Origin: CAYSLZ01 sp964468355
GTDB taxonomy: Bacteria > Patescibacteriota > Microgenomatia > UBA12405 > JAHJSD01
Length of the DNA: 13,724 nucleotides
Assembly (NCBI GenBank): GCA_964468355.1
Contig: CAYXSV010000037.1
Span: 1-13,724, forward strand
Direction: 5' to 3'
Shown here: piece after piece, positions 1-7,697 of the stretch
Layout: each line of letters opens with the position of its first letter
Numbering within the stretch: position 1 is the stretch's first letter
Notes under the pieces: generated by a model
The model's database searches: none
The model's input: only the letters and a program-made list of their open reading frames with translations
What the model was told of the DNA's origin: nothing
Made by a program: the position numbers and the translations under genes

Positions 1-1109
1 GAAGCAGTTTCCATTGACCCGCCGATAATTACCGGTTGATTTTCAAATGATCTTGTCGCCCCTTTTCTGTGCACAAGTATTTTTTTCTTGTTTTTTGCAT
101 TTGGCCCTAAGCCCTCAGCTTTTAGCTTTGAGCCGGCCGGCTCAATTTTCGCCATATTATGAGTAACGTCGTAAATTAGGTTTAAGCCCAGGTTTTTGGG
201 GTTGGTTTGAAAAGTTTTTCCAAATGTTTGACGAGTTTTATGCATAATCAACTGGCGGTTGGCAAAGGCATAGTTGGCGGCACAGTTCATTGCCTTAAAG
301 TATTCTTGACCATCTGAAGAATTAAAATCTGCATACGGCATAGGTTCTTTTTTTAATTTATTCGTGTAGTCGGTTGCTACTTGGTGACCAAGACCTCGTG
401 AACCGCAGTGAATCATTACGGCTATTTGGCCGATTTTTTCTATTCCTAGTTTTTTTGCTTTTTTTTCGTTAAAAATTTCGACAACTTTTTGAACTTCCAG
501 AAAATGATTTCCACTGCCCAGTGTTCCCAACTGCGGTCGGCCGCGGTCAATTGCTTTTTCTGAAAGTGTATTCGGATCAGCCGGGCTCATTTTTCCGCCG
601 TCCTCGGTGTGGTCCAAATCCTCTTTACGGCCGTATTCATGTTTAACTGCCCATTCCATTCCTTTTTCAAGAACTTCTTTTAATTCTTCGGATGTCAATC
701 TGATCCAGCTTTTTGATCCCAAGCCCGCTCCGGAAATTTTATATAATCCGTTAACCAAGTTGGCTAATTTAGGCCGGACTTCTTTTTCCATTAAATGCGT
801 TGTCATTAAACGGATGCCGCAATTGATGTCGAAACCAACAGCGCCGGGAGAGATAATTCCGCCGTTGTCTGGATTAGTAGCAAAAACACAACCAATTGGA
901 ACATCGTAGCCAATATGAGTATCGGGCATTGCCCAAACCGGCTCAATTACTCCCGGTAAACTGGCGGCATCAGCCAGTTGATCAAAAACTTCCGGCTCAA
1001 TCGCTTCAACAATCTTTTTCGTTCCGACTATTCTTGCCGGGACATTCATCCCTTTTTTAAAATCTTTTTTTAATTCCCAAATGGTTTTTGAAATTTTTTT
1101 CAACTCCAC
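1..1109 (-). CDS. rtcB: RtcB-family RNA-splicing ligase, 3' end cut by window edge
   Basis: RtcB joins RNA 2',3'-cyclic phosphate (3'-phosphate) ends to 5'-OH ends using GTP and Mn2+, in RNA repair or tRNA splicing. The reading frame is open for 369 codons from a GTG at 1109 to the window start. Family motifs are in order: GFDINCG (D94, metal-ligand C97), GTLGSGNHF (H202), MIHCGSRGLGHQ (H234), YDVTHN (H317) and VHRKGATRSF, whose H347 matches the His guanylylated in characterised RtcB. All metal-binding and catalytic residues in the visible part are intact. Roughly the last 80-110 residues lie outside the window. The usual P-G-S-M-G near the end reads GGSMETA here. GTG 1109 is chosen because a TATAAT box sits 11 bp upstream; TTG 1103 is an alternative. 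There is no Shine-Dalgarno. The gene is divergent from dnaN. No archease gene is visible in this window. Confidence 0.95.
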   Translation of the reverse strand, partial: MELKKISKTIWELKKDFKKGMNVPARIVGTKKIVEAIEPEVFDQLADAASLPGVIEPVWAMPDTHIGYDVPIGCVFATNPDNGGIISPGAVGFDINCGIRLMTTHLMEKEVRPKLANLVNGLYKISGAGLGSKSWIRLTSEELKEVLEKGMEWAVKHEYGRKEDLDHTEDGGKMSPADPNTLSEKAIDRGRPQLGTLGSGNHFLEVQKVVEIFNEKKAKKLGIEKIGQIAVMIHCGSRGLGHQVATDYTNKLKKEPMPYADFNSSDGQEYFKAMNCAANYAFANRQLIMHKTRQTFGKTFQTNPKNLGLNLIYDVTHNMAKIEPAGSKLKAEGLGPNAKNKKKILVHRKGATRSFENQPVIIGGSMETA

Positions 1110-1120
1110 GCTTTATTGTT

Positions 1121-1149
1121 ATTATAGTGGAGGAGGTTTACACTTACAA
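1121..1149 (-). promoter_or_regulatory. rtcB promoter, probably leaderless
   Basis: On the minus strand TTGTAA (1149-1144) is followed after exactly 17 bp by a perfect TATAAT (1126-1121). Transcription would begin near 1114, about 5 nt before the GTG at 1109, which leaves no room for a ribosome binding site. The -35 hexamer lies 14 bp from the divergent dnaN -35, so both polymerases compete for one short region. Confidence 0.7.
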
Positions 1150-1162
1150 AAAAATAGCGTCA

Positions 1163-1191
1163 TTGACAGAATGCGGTCTGTCGGTTAAGAT
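1163..1191 (+). promoter_or_regulatory. dnaN promoter, probably leaderless
   Basis: A perfect TTGACA at 1163-1168 and TAAGAT at 1186-1191 (4 of 6 matches to TATAAT) are 17 bp apart. The predicted start of transcription, near 1198, is about 2 nt from the ATG at 1200. This supports the ATG over the upstream in-frame TTG at 1191, which lies within the -10 box. An inverted repeat (GACAGA, 6 nt, TCTGTC) covers the -35 end and spacer. Confidence 0.65.
1165..1182. repeat. Inverted repeat in dnaN promoter, possible operator
   Basis: GACAGA (1165-1170) and TCTGTC (1177-1182) are perfect reverse complements around the 6-nt centre ATGCGG. The site begins inside the -35 hexamer and ends 3 bp before the -10 box, which is where a repressor would block polymerase. 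A 6-bp arm can arise by chance, and no regulator is encoded nearby, so the operator role is a guess. Confidence 0.35.
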
Positions 1192-1199
1192 TGGTTAAC

Positions 1200-2330
1200 A
1201 TGAAATTAGAGGTTTTACAAGAGGATTTAAATCAAAGTTTATCGGTAGTATCCAGATTTATTGCTTCTCGTCCACAACTGCCTGTTTTAGCAAATATTTT
1301 GTTTACGGCTGAAAAAAACAACCGGTTGAAATTATCGGCAACCAACTTGGATATTGGCATCCAATATTGGATTGACGCTAAGGTTAGTCAGCCCGGTGAA
1401 TTAACAATTCCGGCTAAAGAAATTTCAGAGTTTGTTTCTTACCTTTCTCCCGGAAATCTTGTTTTGGAGACAATCAAGCAAGGCCAAATAGAAATAGATT
1501 CAAAGCAGGGTAAGACGAAGTTTGCCGGAATGGATGCGGAGGAATTTCCTGAAATGCCGAAAATTAACAAAAAAAAGTCGGCCGCTTTGCCTTTAAATAA
1601 TTTAGAAAAAGCGGTCAGTTTAGTTGGATTTGCAGCGGCTGATGACGACACCCGTCCGGTATTGGCAGCCGTTAATTGGGAGTTTTTAAAGAACGGTTAC
1701 CGAATGGTGGCTACTGACGGTTATCGGCTTTCCGTAAAAAAGGTTGAAGGGGTGAAGATAGATATGGAAAAAAACCAAAATTCAGGCACTTTTTTAATAC
1801 CGGCCAGGAGCTTAACGGAAATTGTGCGTTTGGCGGCTGGAGAAGAAACATTAAAGGTTGGCTTAACCGAGGACGAAAATCAAGTAGTTTTTCTACTCCC
1901 GGGTTTGCAGTTGACTTCCCGACTGATTGAGGGTGAATTTCCTGAATACGAAAAAATTATACCTCAGGATTCAAAAACCAAAATTTTAGTTGATAAAGAG
2001 GAGTTACACCAAAACATACGGATGGCATCTGTTTTTGCCCGGGAGTCAGCGAATGTGGTTAAATTTAAAATTTCCGAAGGTAAAATTCAGATTTCTTCTA
2101 ATGCTCCCAGTGTTGGTGAAAATGAAACAACCGTTGATGCAAAAGTGGAGGGTGACGACTTGGAAATCGCCTTTAATTACCGTTTTTTGCTTGATTTTTT
2201 GAAAAGTGTTCCCGTAAATGAACAACAGGTTGAAATGCACTTTAAAGAACCACTTACCCCCGGTCTTTTTAAAGCGCCGACAGATGAGGATTGGCTTCAC
2301 ATTATCATGCCGGTAAAAGTGGATTTATAA
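1200..2330 (+). CDS. dnaN: DNA polymerase III beta subunit (sliding clamp)
   Basis: DnaN forms a ring dimer around DNA and tethers the replicative polymerase and repair enzymes. The 376-residue product has normal length for three clamp folds (about 1-120, 121-250 and 251-376). It begins MKLEVLQEDLNQSLSVVSR, the typical clamp start, which argues for ATG 1200 rather than TTG 1191. Family signatures include DDDTRPVLAAVN, ATDGYRLS, RLIEGEFPEYEKIIP and the C-terminal MPVKV strand that helps form the protein-binding pocket. The gene stands next to rtcB instead of dnaA or recF, its usual neighbours in many bacteria. It stops 4 bp before the convergent small membrane-protein gene, with no obvious terminator between them. 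There is no Shine-Dalgarno; the promoter abuts the start codon. Confidence 0.96.
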   Translation: MKLEVLQEDLNQSLSVVSRFIASRPQLPVLANILFTAEKNNRLKLSATNLDIGIQYWIDAKVSQPGELTIPAKEISEFVSYLSPGNLVLETIKQGQIEIDSKQGKTKFAGMDAEEFPEMPKINKKKSAALPLNNLEKAVSLVGFAAADDDTRPVLAAVNWEFLKNGYRMVATDGYRLSVKKVEGVKIDMEKNQNSGTFLIPARSLTEIVRLAAGEETLKVGLTEDENQVVFLLPGLQLTSRLIEGEFPEYEKIIPQDSKTKILVDKEELHQNIRMASVFARESANVVKFKISEGKIQISSNAPSVGENETTVDAKVEGDDLEIAFNYRFLLDFLKSVPVNEQQVEMHFKEPLTPGLFKAPTDEDWLHIIMPVKVDL

Positions 2331-2334
2331 ATTA

Positions 2335-2703
2335 CTAATTACCAGTTACCTCCAAAAAATTTAGAATTTTTTGAAAATCTTCTTCAGTTGGATTTTCGGG
2401 GTCGATGTTTAGTTTTTTAAGAATTTTTTCGATGCCTTCTTCCGGATTTTCCGGATCTATGTCTAACTCTTCTAATAATTTTTTAATGTTTTCCTCGGAA
2501 AGAGTCGGCGTGGCGAAGACGGTTGGTCTGGGAGTGGAGATTATTTCAATGGTTGGTGTCGGCTCCGCCAGTTGGTTTTCTAATGATTTTACTTCACCTT
2601 CCGATTGAGCTTCCGGTTTGTAAAAGGTTTTAAAGCCGATTAAAAACCCGGCGGTGATTGATAACATCAAAACCAGTGAATATCTTTTTAAAAATTTATA
2701 CAT
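2335..2703 (-). CDS. Small membrane-anchored protein with tandem DPENP repeats
   Basis: I do not recognise a family. The 122-residue protein has a short basic N-terminus, one hydrophobic segment (about 9-27; signal anchor or uncleaved signal peptide), a Pro/Thr linker (about 47-67, TPTIEIISTPRPTVFATPT), then tandem repeats of about 18 residues. Copy 1 at 73-89 ends LDIDPENPEE, copy 2 at 91-108 ends LNIDPENPTEE, and a half copy (QKILNFLEV) closes the protein. Each unit is an amphipathic helix followed by an acidic, proline-containing turn, so the tail probably forms a small helical bundle outside the membrane. The ATG directly follows the TAA of the upstream PEGA/propeller gene with no gap, so translation is probably coupled. 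As the last gene of the secretion-like cluster it may be an accessory part; this is inference. Confidence 0.8.
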   Translation of the reverse strand: MYKFLKRYSLVLMLSITAGFLIGFKTFYKPEAQSEGEVKSLENQLAEPTPTIEIISTPRPTVFATPTLSEENIKKLLEELDIDPENPEEGIEKILKKLNIDPENPTEEDFQKILNFLEVTGN

Positions 2704-4020
2704 TTATGGTGCACTATAAGGAATTGTCGTTGGCAAAATTTGGTATTCAGGCATATAATTTTGAATTGAACCGTTTAAAAGCAGGAGCCAGATCGGCCCT
2801 TCTTTTTCAGTGACTATCAAGCCGTTTTTGTCGGGAGACAAGGCCGGTTTAACGGCGAAATCAATTTTGTTTCGTAATGGCGCGCTTAAAGCAACAAACT
2901 CTTTTCTTCCTGAATTTGGGTTGATTAACCAAATTTTATCCAGTCGACGGTATTTGTCTTGAGTATATTCTTCTTCAGTTTTTTCGATTAAAATTAATTG
3001 ATTATCGGTTCTCCAAATGCTTAGCGTGGGTAAGTTTTTATTTTTCCTATTAAACTCGTAAACAGAATTGCCGTTAAGGTTGTAAATAGTTGTTTTTGTT
3101 TTTCCATCAACAGCTAAATAAGTGGTTTGAGGAGAAAGCTGAAGATTAACTATTTCTTCATCTAGGCTAATGATTTGTTTTTTATTCTCGCTGTTTAAAT
3201 CAAGAAGATAAATTAAACTTTTATCCGATTTGGAATTAGTTAGACACCCTAACTGGTTACTGTTAGGCCAATTTAGCGAAACAATTTGGTTATCAAAATT
3301 AAAATTAGTAATTTGGTTGAATTCTAAATCATAAACGGTAACGGAGGTGTTTTTAAGAACGGCGATTTTTTGGCCGTCGGGAGAAAAATAGGCCTGATCA
3401 GCGGCAAGATCAACCTCTTTGACTTTTGGCGGTTTTTCAACAAGGAACAATTTATTTGCAGAATAAGTCAACGCCTTGCCGGTTTGGGAAAAGCTGATTT
3501 TATTGCTGGTGCTGAAAAAAGCAAGGGTTGTATTCCCGCGTGCTTCTTTTAGTTTGTTATCAACTTGGTAATAAATTTTGTTTTCGTTCCAGCCAAGCGA
3601 TTGAATACCGGTTTCCGAAGGTATCCGGTAAAAATCGCCGGAGATGGTTTCTTTTTCCAATTCAATATCTAAATCTTGATTTGATTCCAATTTTAAAGAA
3701 AGAGTTTTTACTTTATATCCTTCTTTAAAAAACTGAAGAGTGTATTCTCCTTTTTGTATATTTAAGTTTGCCGGCAGTTTAATCGGCTGTTGAATATTTT
3801 CAATTTCCTGATCAATAAAGCAGTAAACTTGTGATTGGTTGGTATTTAGGTTTAAGCTTATCTTGTTATTTTCACTAATTTCAGTTGTCGGTTCTACCTC
3901 CGCCTGTTCTTGTTTGTCTTTTTGTTCATCAGTAGTTGTAACTAATTTTAGAATTAATAAGAACAGAGCAAGACATAAAAGTAAAATTATAATCCAGTTT
4001 TTCTTAATTATTTTTTTCAT
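2704..4020 (-). CDS. Membrane-anchored protein with PEGA-like domain and beta-propeller
   Basis: The product (438 residues) starts KKIIKKNW, followed by one strong transmembrane segment (about 8-27) and a charged low-complexity linker. Residues about 53-124 resemble a PEGA domain: short beta strands, an LPANLNIQKGEYTL segment and the FFKEGYK turn. PEGA domains are found on bacterial surface proteins. From about 130 onward are beta-rich repeats with propeller-like turns (YFSPDGQKIAVLKN, LSPQTTYLAVDG, ALSPDKNGLIVTE), typical of WD40/TolB-type propellers. The bulk should lie outside the membrane. ATG 4020 is chosen because it follows the upstream TAA with a single-base gap; a GTG at 4032 would overlap the amidase gene. 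Tight linkage suggests the protein works with the amidase or secretion-like machinery, perhaps binding wall polymers or proteins. Domain fold confidence is good; the function is unknown. Confidence 0.85.
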   Translation of the reverse strand: MKKIIKKNWIIILLLCLALFLLILKLVTTTDEQKDKQEQAEVEPTTEISENNKISLNLNTNQSQVYCFIDQEIENIQQPIKLPANLNIQKGEYTLQFFKEGYKVKTLSLKLESNQDLDIELEKETISGDFYRIPSETGIQSLGWNENKIYYQVDNKLKEARGNTTLAFFSTSNKISFSQTGKALTYSANKLFLVEKPPKVKEVDLAADQAYFSPDGQKIAVLKNTSVTVYDLEFNQITNFNFDNQIVSLNWPNSNQLGCLTNSKSDKSLIYLLDLNSENKKQIISLDEEIVNLQLSPQTTYLAVDGKTKTTIYNLNGNSVYEFNRKNKNLPTLSIWRTDNQLILIEKTEEEYTQDKYRRLDKIWLINPNSGRKEFVALSAPLRNKIDFAVKPALSPDKNGLIVTEKEGPIWLLLLNGSIQNYMPEYQILPTTIPYSAP

Positions 4021-4021
4021 C

Positions 4022-7000
4022 TTAAGTTCCACATTGATTAATCACCGCCGGAATAAACCGGTTTTGTAAAAAATCCTTCCCCGGGTCTGATTTGCCGGCT
4101 TGCAGTTCATAATGTCCGTATATCTGGCTTGCCGGTATATTATACTGCCTCATATACCAACACGTTGAATTAACAGCACTTTTAAATTCGGCGTCAGGCG
4201 GCGGATTAGTGTCAAACCATGCTCCGACCATTTCATTGTTTACTCCGTATGGGTTTCCGTTTGGTCCGGCACACCAGCCGAACTCCGCTTTTTTCTCCCA
4301 GTGCTGCATCCACTGTTGGACACTTCCGTTTTGATCAGTGCCAATATGGCAGGATCGATTTCGGTTTTCCAAAACTTGACGAGTAACGTCGTTGTTTGAC
4401 CAGCCCCCGCTCCAATGAATAATAATCATCGTCGGAACAATGCATCCTCCCGGACGGCCTCGGGTTAAGAGAATTTTTTGAACCGGATAACCGCCGGCAC
4501 TAACCATAATTTCAGCTCCGGAATCCGGGCAGTCAACGATTGGGCCTTGCGGCGGTGACCCGATTGTAACCACATGATTTGCCTGGCTGGCTTCATTTTC
4601 AACTTGTTGAGTTGGAACGTTGGCGGCAATTATCACCGTGTCATTTATTCTTGAGTCTTTAAATTCGGGTTCGGCGGAAATAGTATAATTTATAGTTATT
4701 GGCGAGTCTTCAGGAGAAAGTTCTGACGGCATATCAAATTTTTCTATCCCTTGTCCGTTAATATCTTGTTTTATACTAAAAGATCCGTCTTCCGTAATTA
4801 CTACTGTATCATTGGAAATGGTTAGCCCGGTTAGGTTATCAGTTGTAGCGGATATAGTTATTGTATAGGTTATTTCTCTGGGAAGCTGTGAATTTTCTAA
4901 TTGGCTGACATTAGCAGATTTAGTAACTTTAATATAAGGGGAGTTTTCAACTTCCAGAAAAGTTTCTTCTTCCTGTATGGGGAGGCTGGCTTTATCGATT
5001 ACCGACGGAGCCATTGTTTGGTTGGTTTGGGCAAGAGGGAATAGGTTAACAAAGAAAAGTATAATAAATACGGCGATTATTGCCGGAATAATAAGTGAGC
5101 TGATAATTGAAATCTCGGCAGCGCCTTCAAAAATACGGTTAAAAAACTTGATACCGTCCCGAAAAGCCGCCGGAACAAAAAAAAGTATTTTATCAACCGC
5201 TTTGTCCAGTTTCGGTGCTAGTCCAAAACTGGTTAACTGATTAAATTTATCAGCTGCCTTATCAAGTCCAACCGCTTTAATTCCTTTTTTAAATAAGCTG
5301 TAACCGGCTTTAAGTATTTTTTCTCCTACCCAAATAGCGGCGGTAATACCAAAACTGACTGTGGCGCCGGCAGCGGCTGCTGCCGCTTTAACTCCTTCCT
5401 TGACGGCTAATTTAAAACCTTCTTTAGCAATTTGCTCGCCTACTTTTTTTAGTGCCCATTTTTTTATTGGTTCAAATATTTTTTGTTTTAAAAAGTTTTT
5501 GCCTTGGTTCCAGACTGTTTTAAGACCTTTGCCGATTACAGTTTGACCGAGTTTGCGGAAAAGCTTGCTTTTCATCAACTGGGTAATTGGTTGAGTGAAT
5601 GGGGAGATTACCTGTTTAAAATTTTGGTATATGCGGTATAAACGCGATTGATAAACTTGTTCCGCTACCCCTTGTTTACCGTATAAGGACTCGAACATTG
5701 ACAAAAGTTTATCTTTCTGAAGAATCTCGGCTTGGCCGGATTTTTCTAAGTGGCGGGTAAATTCCTGCCAGGTTTCTATTTGGTCAACAAGTTGGTCGGG
5801 AGAAGTTTCTGTTAATTGGGCGGCAATAGCCGCTGCCATTACCGGGTCTTGTTCAGCGTTAAATTGGGCAAAGACTTCTTCGGTATTTCCGGCAGGCAGC
5901 TTTTTTAAAGAGACGCTGAGCGCAGTTTCGCCTTTTGTTTTCAACTCTAAAAATTCTAACCCGGTATCACTCGGCCTTTGGGCCCAAAACTCAGCCATTA
6001 GCTTGATTGCCTTTGCGTTGATTTTTTCTGATAGGTCAAATTGCTTATAAGTACCGTCCGGTCTTTTAATAGTTATTTTTTTGCCTAAATAAGTTTCAAG
6101 TTGTTTTTCCAAATCATTTAGAATAGATGTTTTATAATATTGTTCTTCACTTAAAGCAACCATTTTTAGAGTCGTGTCAGCAAGCCCGGTAATTACTTGT
6201 TTAACGGATTCTTCTTCGCCTTGGTCAATACTTACGCCCCTGGCGGCAAAGGAAATAGCTGTCGGCCCAATAATTGTCTGAGCAATTTTTTCCTTGGCCA
6301 CATCTTGTGAGGTCCTAGTAACTACCAAACCGGCAATTTCGTCTGCAATTTGCGGATGTTTGTCTAGTTTGTCTTGAAAACTTTCCGGTATTGTCGGAGA
6401 AGATCGTAGCGATAAATTCCTAATCTGGTGGGCAACAGTTTCCTTTGCGGCTAGATAATCATTGGAAAGCGTTATGTCTTCTAAAAATTCTTTTTTTTCA
6501 GACTTCGGCAAAGCTTCCATTTTCTCTGTAATCGTTCTTATCTGTCCATATTCGTCGGATAAACCATGAGCAGTTATTTTTGTTTTTATTTCGTCATCAG
6601 CGGCGGGAAGATATTTGTCAATTTTTTTTTCGATTAGTTTTCTTTTTGCAGTGATTACTTTTTCAGCCGCTTCTTTGGCTTGTTTTGAGTCAATACCGCG
6701 CTCTTTTAATCTTGTTTCAACTTTTTTTTCAGCCGGTACTTGACGGAAAAGTATTTCCCGCTGATGTTCTAATTCAATAAGTATTGTGTCGGCTTGTTCC
6801 TTTTCAACTCCTAGTTGTTCCATTATTTCTTGGAACTCTTCTTTTTCTGGGGATTTTTCGGTTTCAATTTCCTTAGTTTGGGGGATAATTATGCTTAATG
6901 CGGCTAGTCGGCTTCTTGCTCGGGGTGAAAGTTTTATATTATTATCTTTTGCTATCGAATCAACCTTATTTGCTTGTCTGCTTATAATTTTTCCGGCAAC

Positions 7001-7636
7001 AGAGGTGGAAGTAAAAATATTACTGCGGAGATTACTCGGTAATTGTGCGGTAATTTCTTCAGCTGCTCTTGATTGAAGAACAAAATTTTCTAAAATTTCA
7101 GGTTGATTTGCCGCTTCTTCTAGTTTATTAAAAACTTCTGTTTCTGACTCTAAAAGCGAAGTTTCCGAGTCAAGACTTTCTATTTGTTTTAGGTAAATTA
7201 GTCGCTTTATGAGTCGGTCGGCTTCGGTTTGGTTTACACCAAGTTGAGATTCTATCTTTTGGCGGACTTGTTCAGTAATTTCCTGTTTTCTTTCTTCTAA
7301 AGCTTTTTTTTCGGCAATCAAACTTTCAAGTTGGTCTTTTGACGGTTGTTTGGTTTCCAGTTCAATTTTTTTGTTTTCCAGTTCATTATCTTCGATAAAA
7401 AATTGGCTGATTTGGTGAAAAAAATCAGGCCATGTTTGTTTTGATTTTTTTTCAATGCCGTAATTAGCTTGAAAAAAGTTCAGAAGGTCTTTTAATAGCT
7501 TGCTGGTTATTTTTAGTTCCTGGATGACTTCTTTTTTAGTAGGGGGGCGCCCTTTGTTTTCTTTAAAATCATCAAGCTTAACTGCCCATTGATGGAAAAA
7601 GTCTGCTGGGGTCAATTTTTTTTCTTCTTCAGCCAT
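4022..7636 (-). CDS. Giant single-pass membrane protein with C-terminal zinc amidase
   Basis: This 1204-residue protein combines several regions. Residues 1-670 are charged, helical and coiled-coil-like, with degenerate repeats (SQLGVNQTEADRLI, EQLGVEKEQADTIL). Residues 680-830 are basic amphipathic helices with an Ala-rich stretch (about 750-770). One clear transmembrane segment spans 842-866. A DUF11-like beta domain (about 900-1025) follows, then an Amidase_2/PGRP-type N-acetylmuramoyl-L-alanine amidase (about 1065-1200). Zinc ligands H1074 (IIIHWSGG), H1175 (YGHYEL) and D1184 (KSDPG) are present, as is K1182, so the enzyme looks active. It should cleave peptidoglycan stem peptides outside the membrane while about 840 residues stay in the cytoplasm. 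In gram-positive conjugation systems the wall hydrolase (VirB1/PrgK type) shares the operon with PrgI and VirB4, matching this context. The gene lies 61 bp after the ATPase gene, with no Shine-Dalgarno. Confidence 0.88.
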   Translation of the reverse strand: MAEEEKKLTPADFFHQWAVKLDDFKENKGRPPTKKEVIQELKITSKLLKDLLNFFQANYGIEKKSKQTWPDFFHQISQFFIEDNELENKKIELETKQPSKDQLESLIAEKKALEERKQEITEQVRQKIESQLGVNQTEADRLIKRLIYLKQIESLDSETSLLESETEVFNKLEEAANQPEILENFVLQSRAAEEITAQLPSNLRSNIFTSTSVAGKIISRQANKVDSIAKDNNIKLSPRARSRLAALSIIIPQTKEIETEKSPEKEEFQEIMEQLGVEKEQADTILIELEHQREILFRQVPAEKKVETRLKERGIDSKQAKEAAEKVITAKRKLIEKKIDKYLPAADDEIKTKITAHGLSDEYGQIRTITEKMEALPKSEKKEFLEDITLSNDYLAAKETVAHQIRNLSLRSSPTIPESFQDKLDKHPQIADEIAGLVVTRTSQDVAKEKIAQTIIGPTAISFAARGVSIDQGEEESVKQVITGLADTTLKMVALSEEQYYKTSILNDLEKQLETYLGKKITIKRPDGTYKQFDLSEKINAKAIKLMAEFWAQRPSDTGLEFLELKTKGETALSVSLKKLPAGNTEEVFAQFNAEQDPVMAAAIAAQLTETSPDQLVDQIETWQEFTRHLEKSGQAEILQKDKLLSMFESLYGKQGVAEQVYQSRLYRIYQNFKQVISPFTQPITQLMKSKLFRKLGQTVIGKGLKTVWNQGKNFLKQKIFEPIKKWALKKVGEQIAKEGFKLAVKEGVKAAAAAAGATVSFGITAAIWVGEKILKAGYSLFKKGIKAVGLDKAADKFNQLTSFGLAPKLDKAVDKILFFVPAAFRDGIKFFNRIFEGAAEISIISSLIIPAIIAVFIILFFVNLFPLAQTNQTMAPSVIDKASLPIQEEETFLEVENSPYIKVTKSANVSQLENSQLPREITYTITISATTDNLTGLTISNDTVVITEDGSFSIKQDINGQGIEKFDMPSELSPEDSPITINYTISAEPEFKDSRINDTVIIAANVPTQQVENEASQANHVVTIGSPPQGPIVDCPDSGAEIMVSAGGYPVQKILLTRGRPGGCIVPTMIIIHWSGGWSNNDVTRQVLENRNRSCHIGTDQNGSVQQWMQHWEKKAEFGWCAGPNGNPYGVNNEMVGAWFDTNPPPDAEFKSAVNSTCWYMRQYNIPASQIYGHYELQAGKSDPGKDFLQNRFIPAVINQCGT

Positions 7637-7697
7637 ACTTATAATTTATCACACGCACACCATTTTTAAAAACCGGTGTAAGTTTCGTGGTGGTAAA

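Noticed and set aside
607..909. Plus-strand open frame opposite rtcB
   Set aside because: It is antisense to a strongly conserved ligase sequence and has no recognisable protein features.
1131..1136. AGGAGG on the plus strand as a dnaN ribosome binding site
   Set aside because: It lies 64 nt before the dnaN ATG, upstream of the predicted transcript start, and no start codon follows at a usable distance.
1191..1199. TTG at 1191 as the dnaN start, adding three residues
   Set aside because: Clamp proteins begin at MKL as at 1200, and 1191 lies within the predicted -10 box.
2331..2334. Terminator between dnaN and the convergent small gene
   Set aside because: The gap is only 4 bp and no stem with a T-tract was found around it.
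4021..4032. GTG at 4032 as the start of the PEGA/propeller gene
   Set aside because: It would overlap the amidase gene; ATG 4020 follows the upstream stop by one base and gives a normal basic-then-hydrophobic N-terminus.
4977..5546. Plus-strand open frames opposite the giant amidase gene
   Set aside because: They mirror the hydrophobic and Ala-rich coding stretches of the real gene and show no promoter or family motif.
7652..7680. Hairpin in the gap before the amidase gene (ACACC and GGTGT arms)
   Set aside because: The arms are only 5 bp and unevenly spaced around an A/T run, which is too weak to claim.
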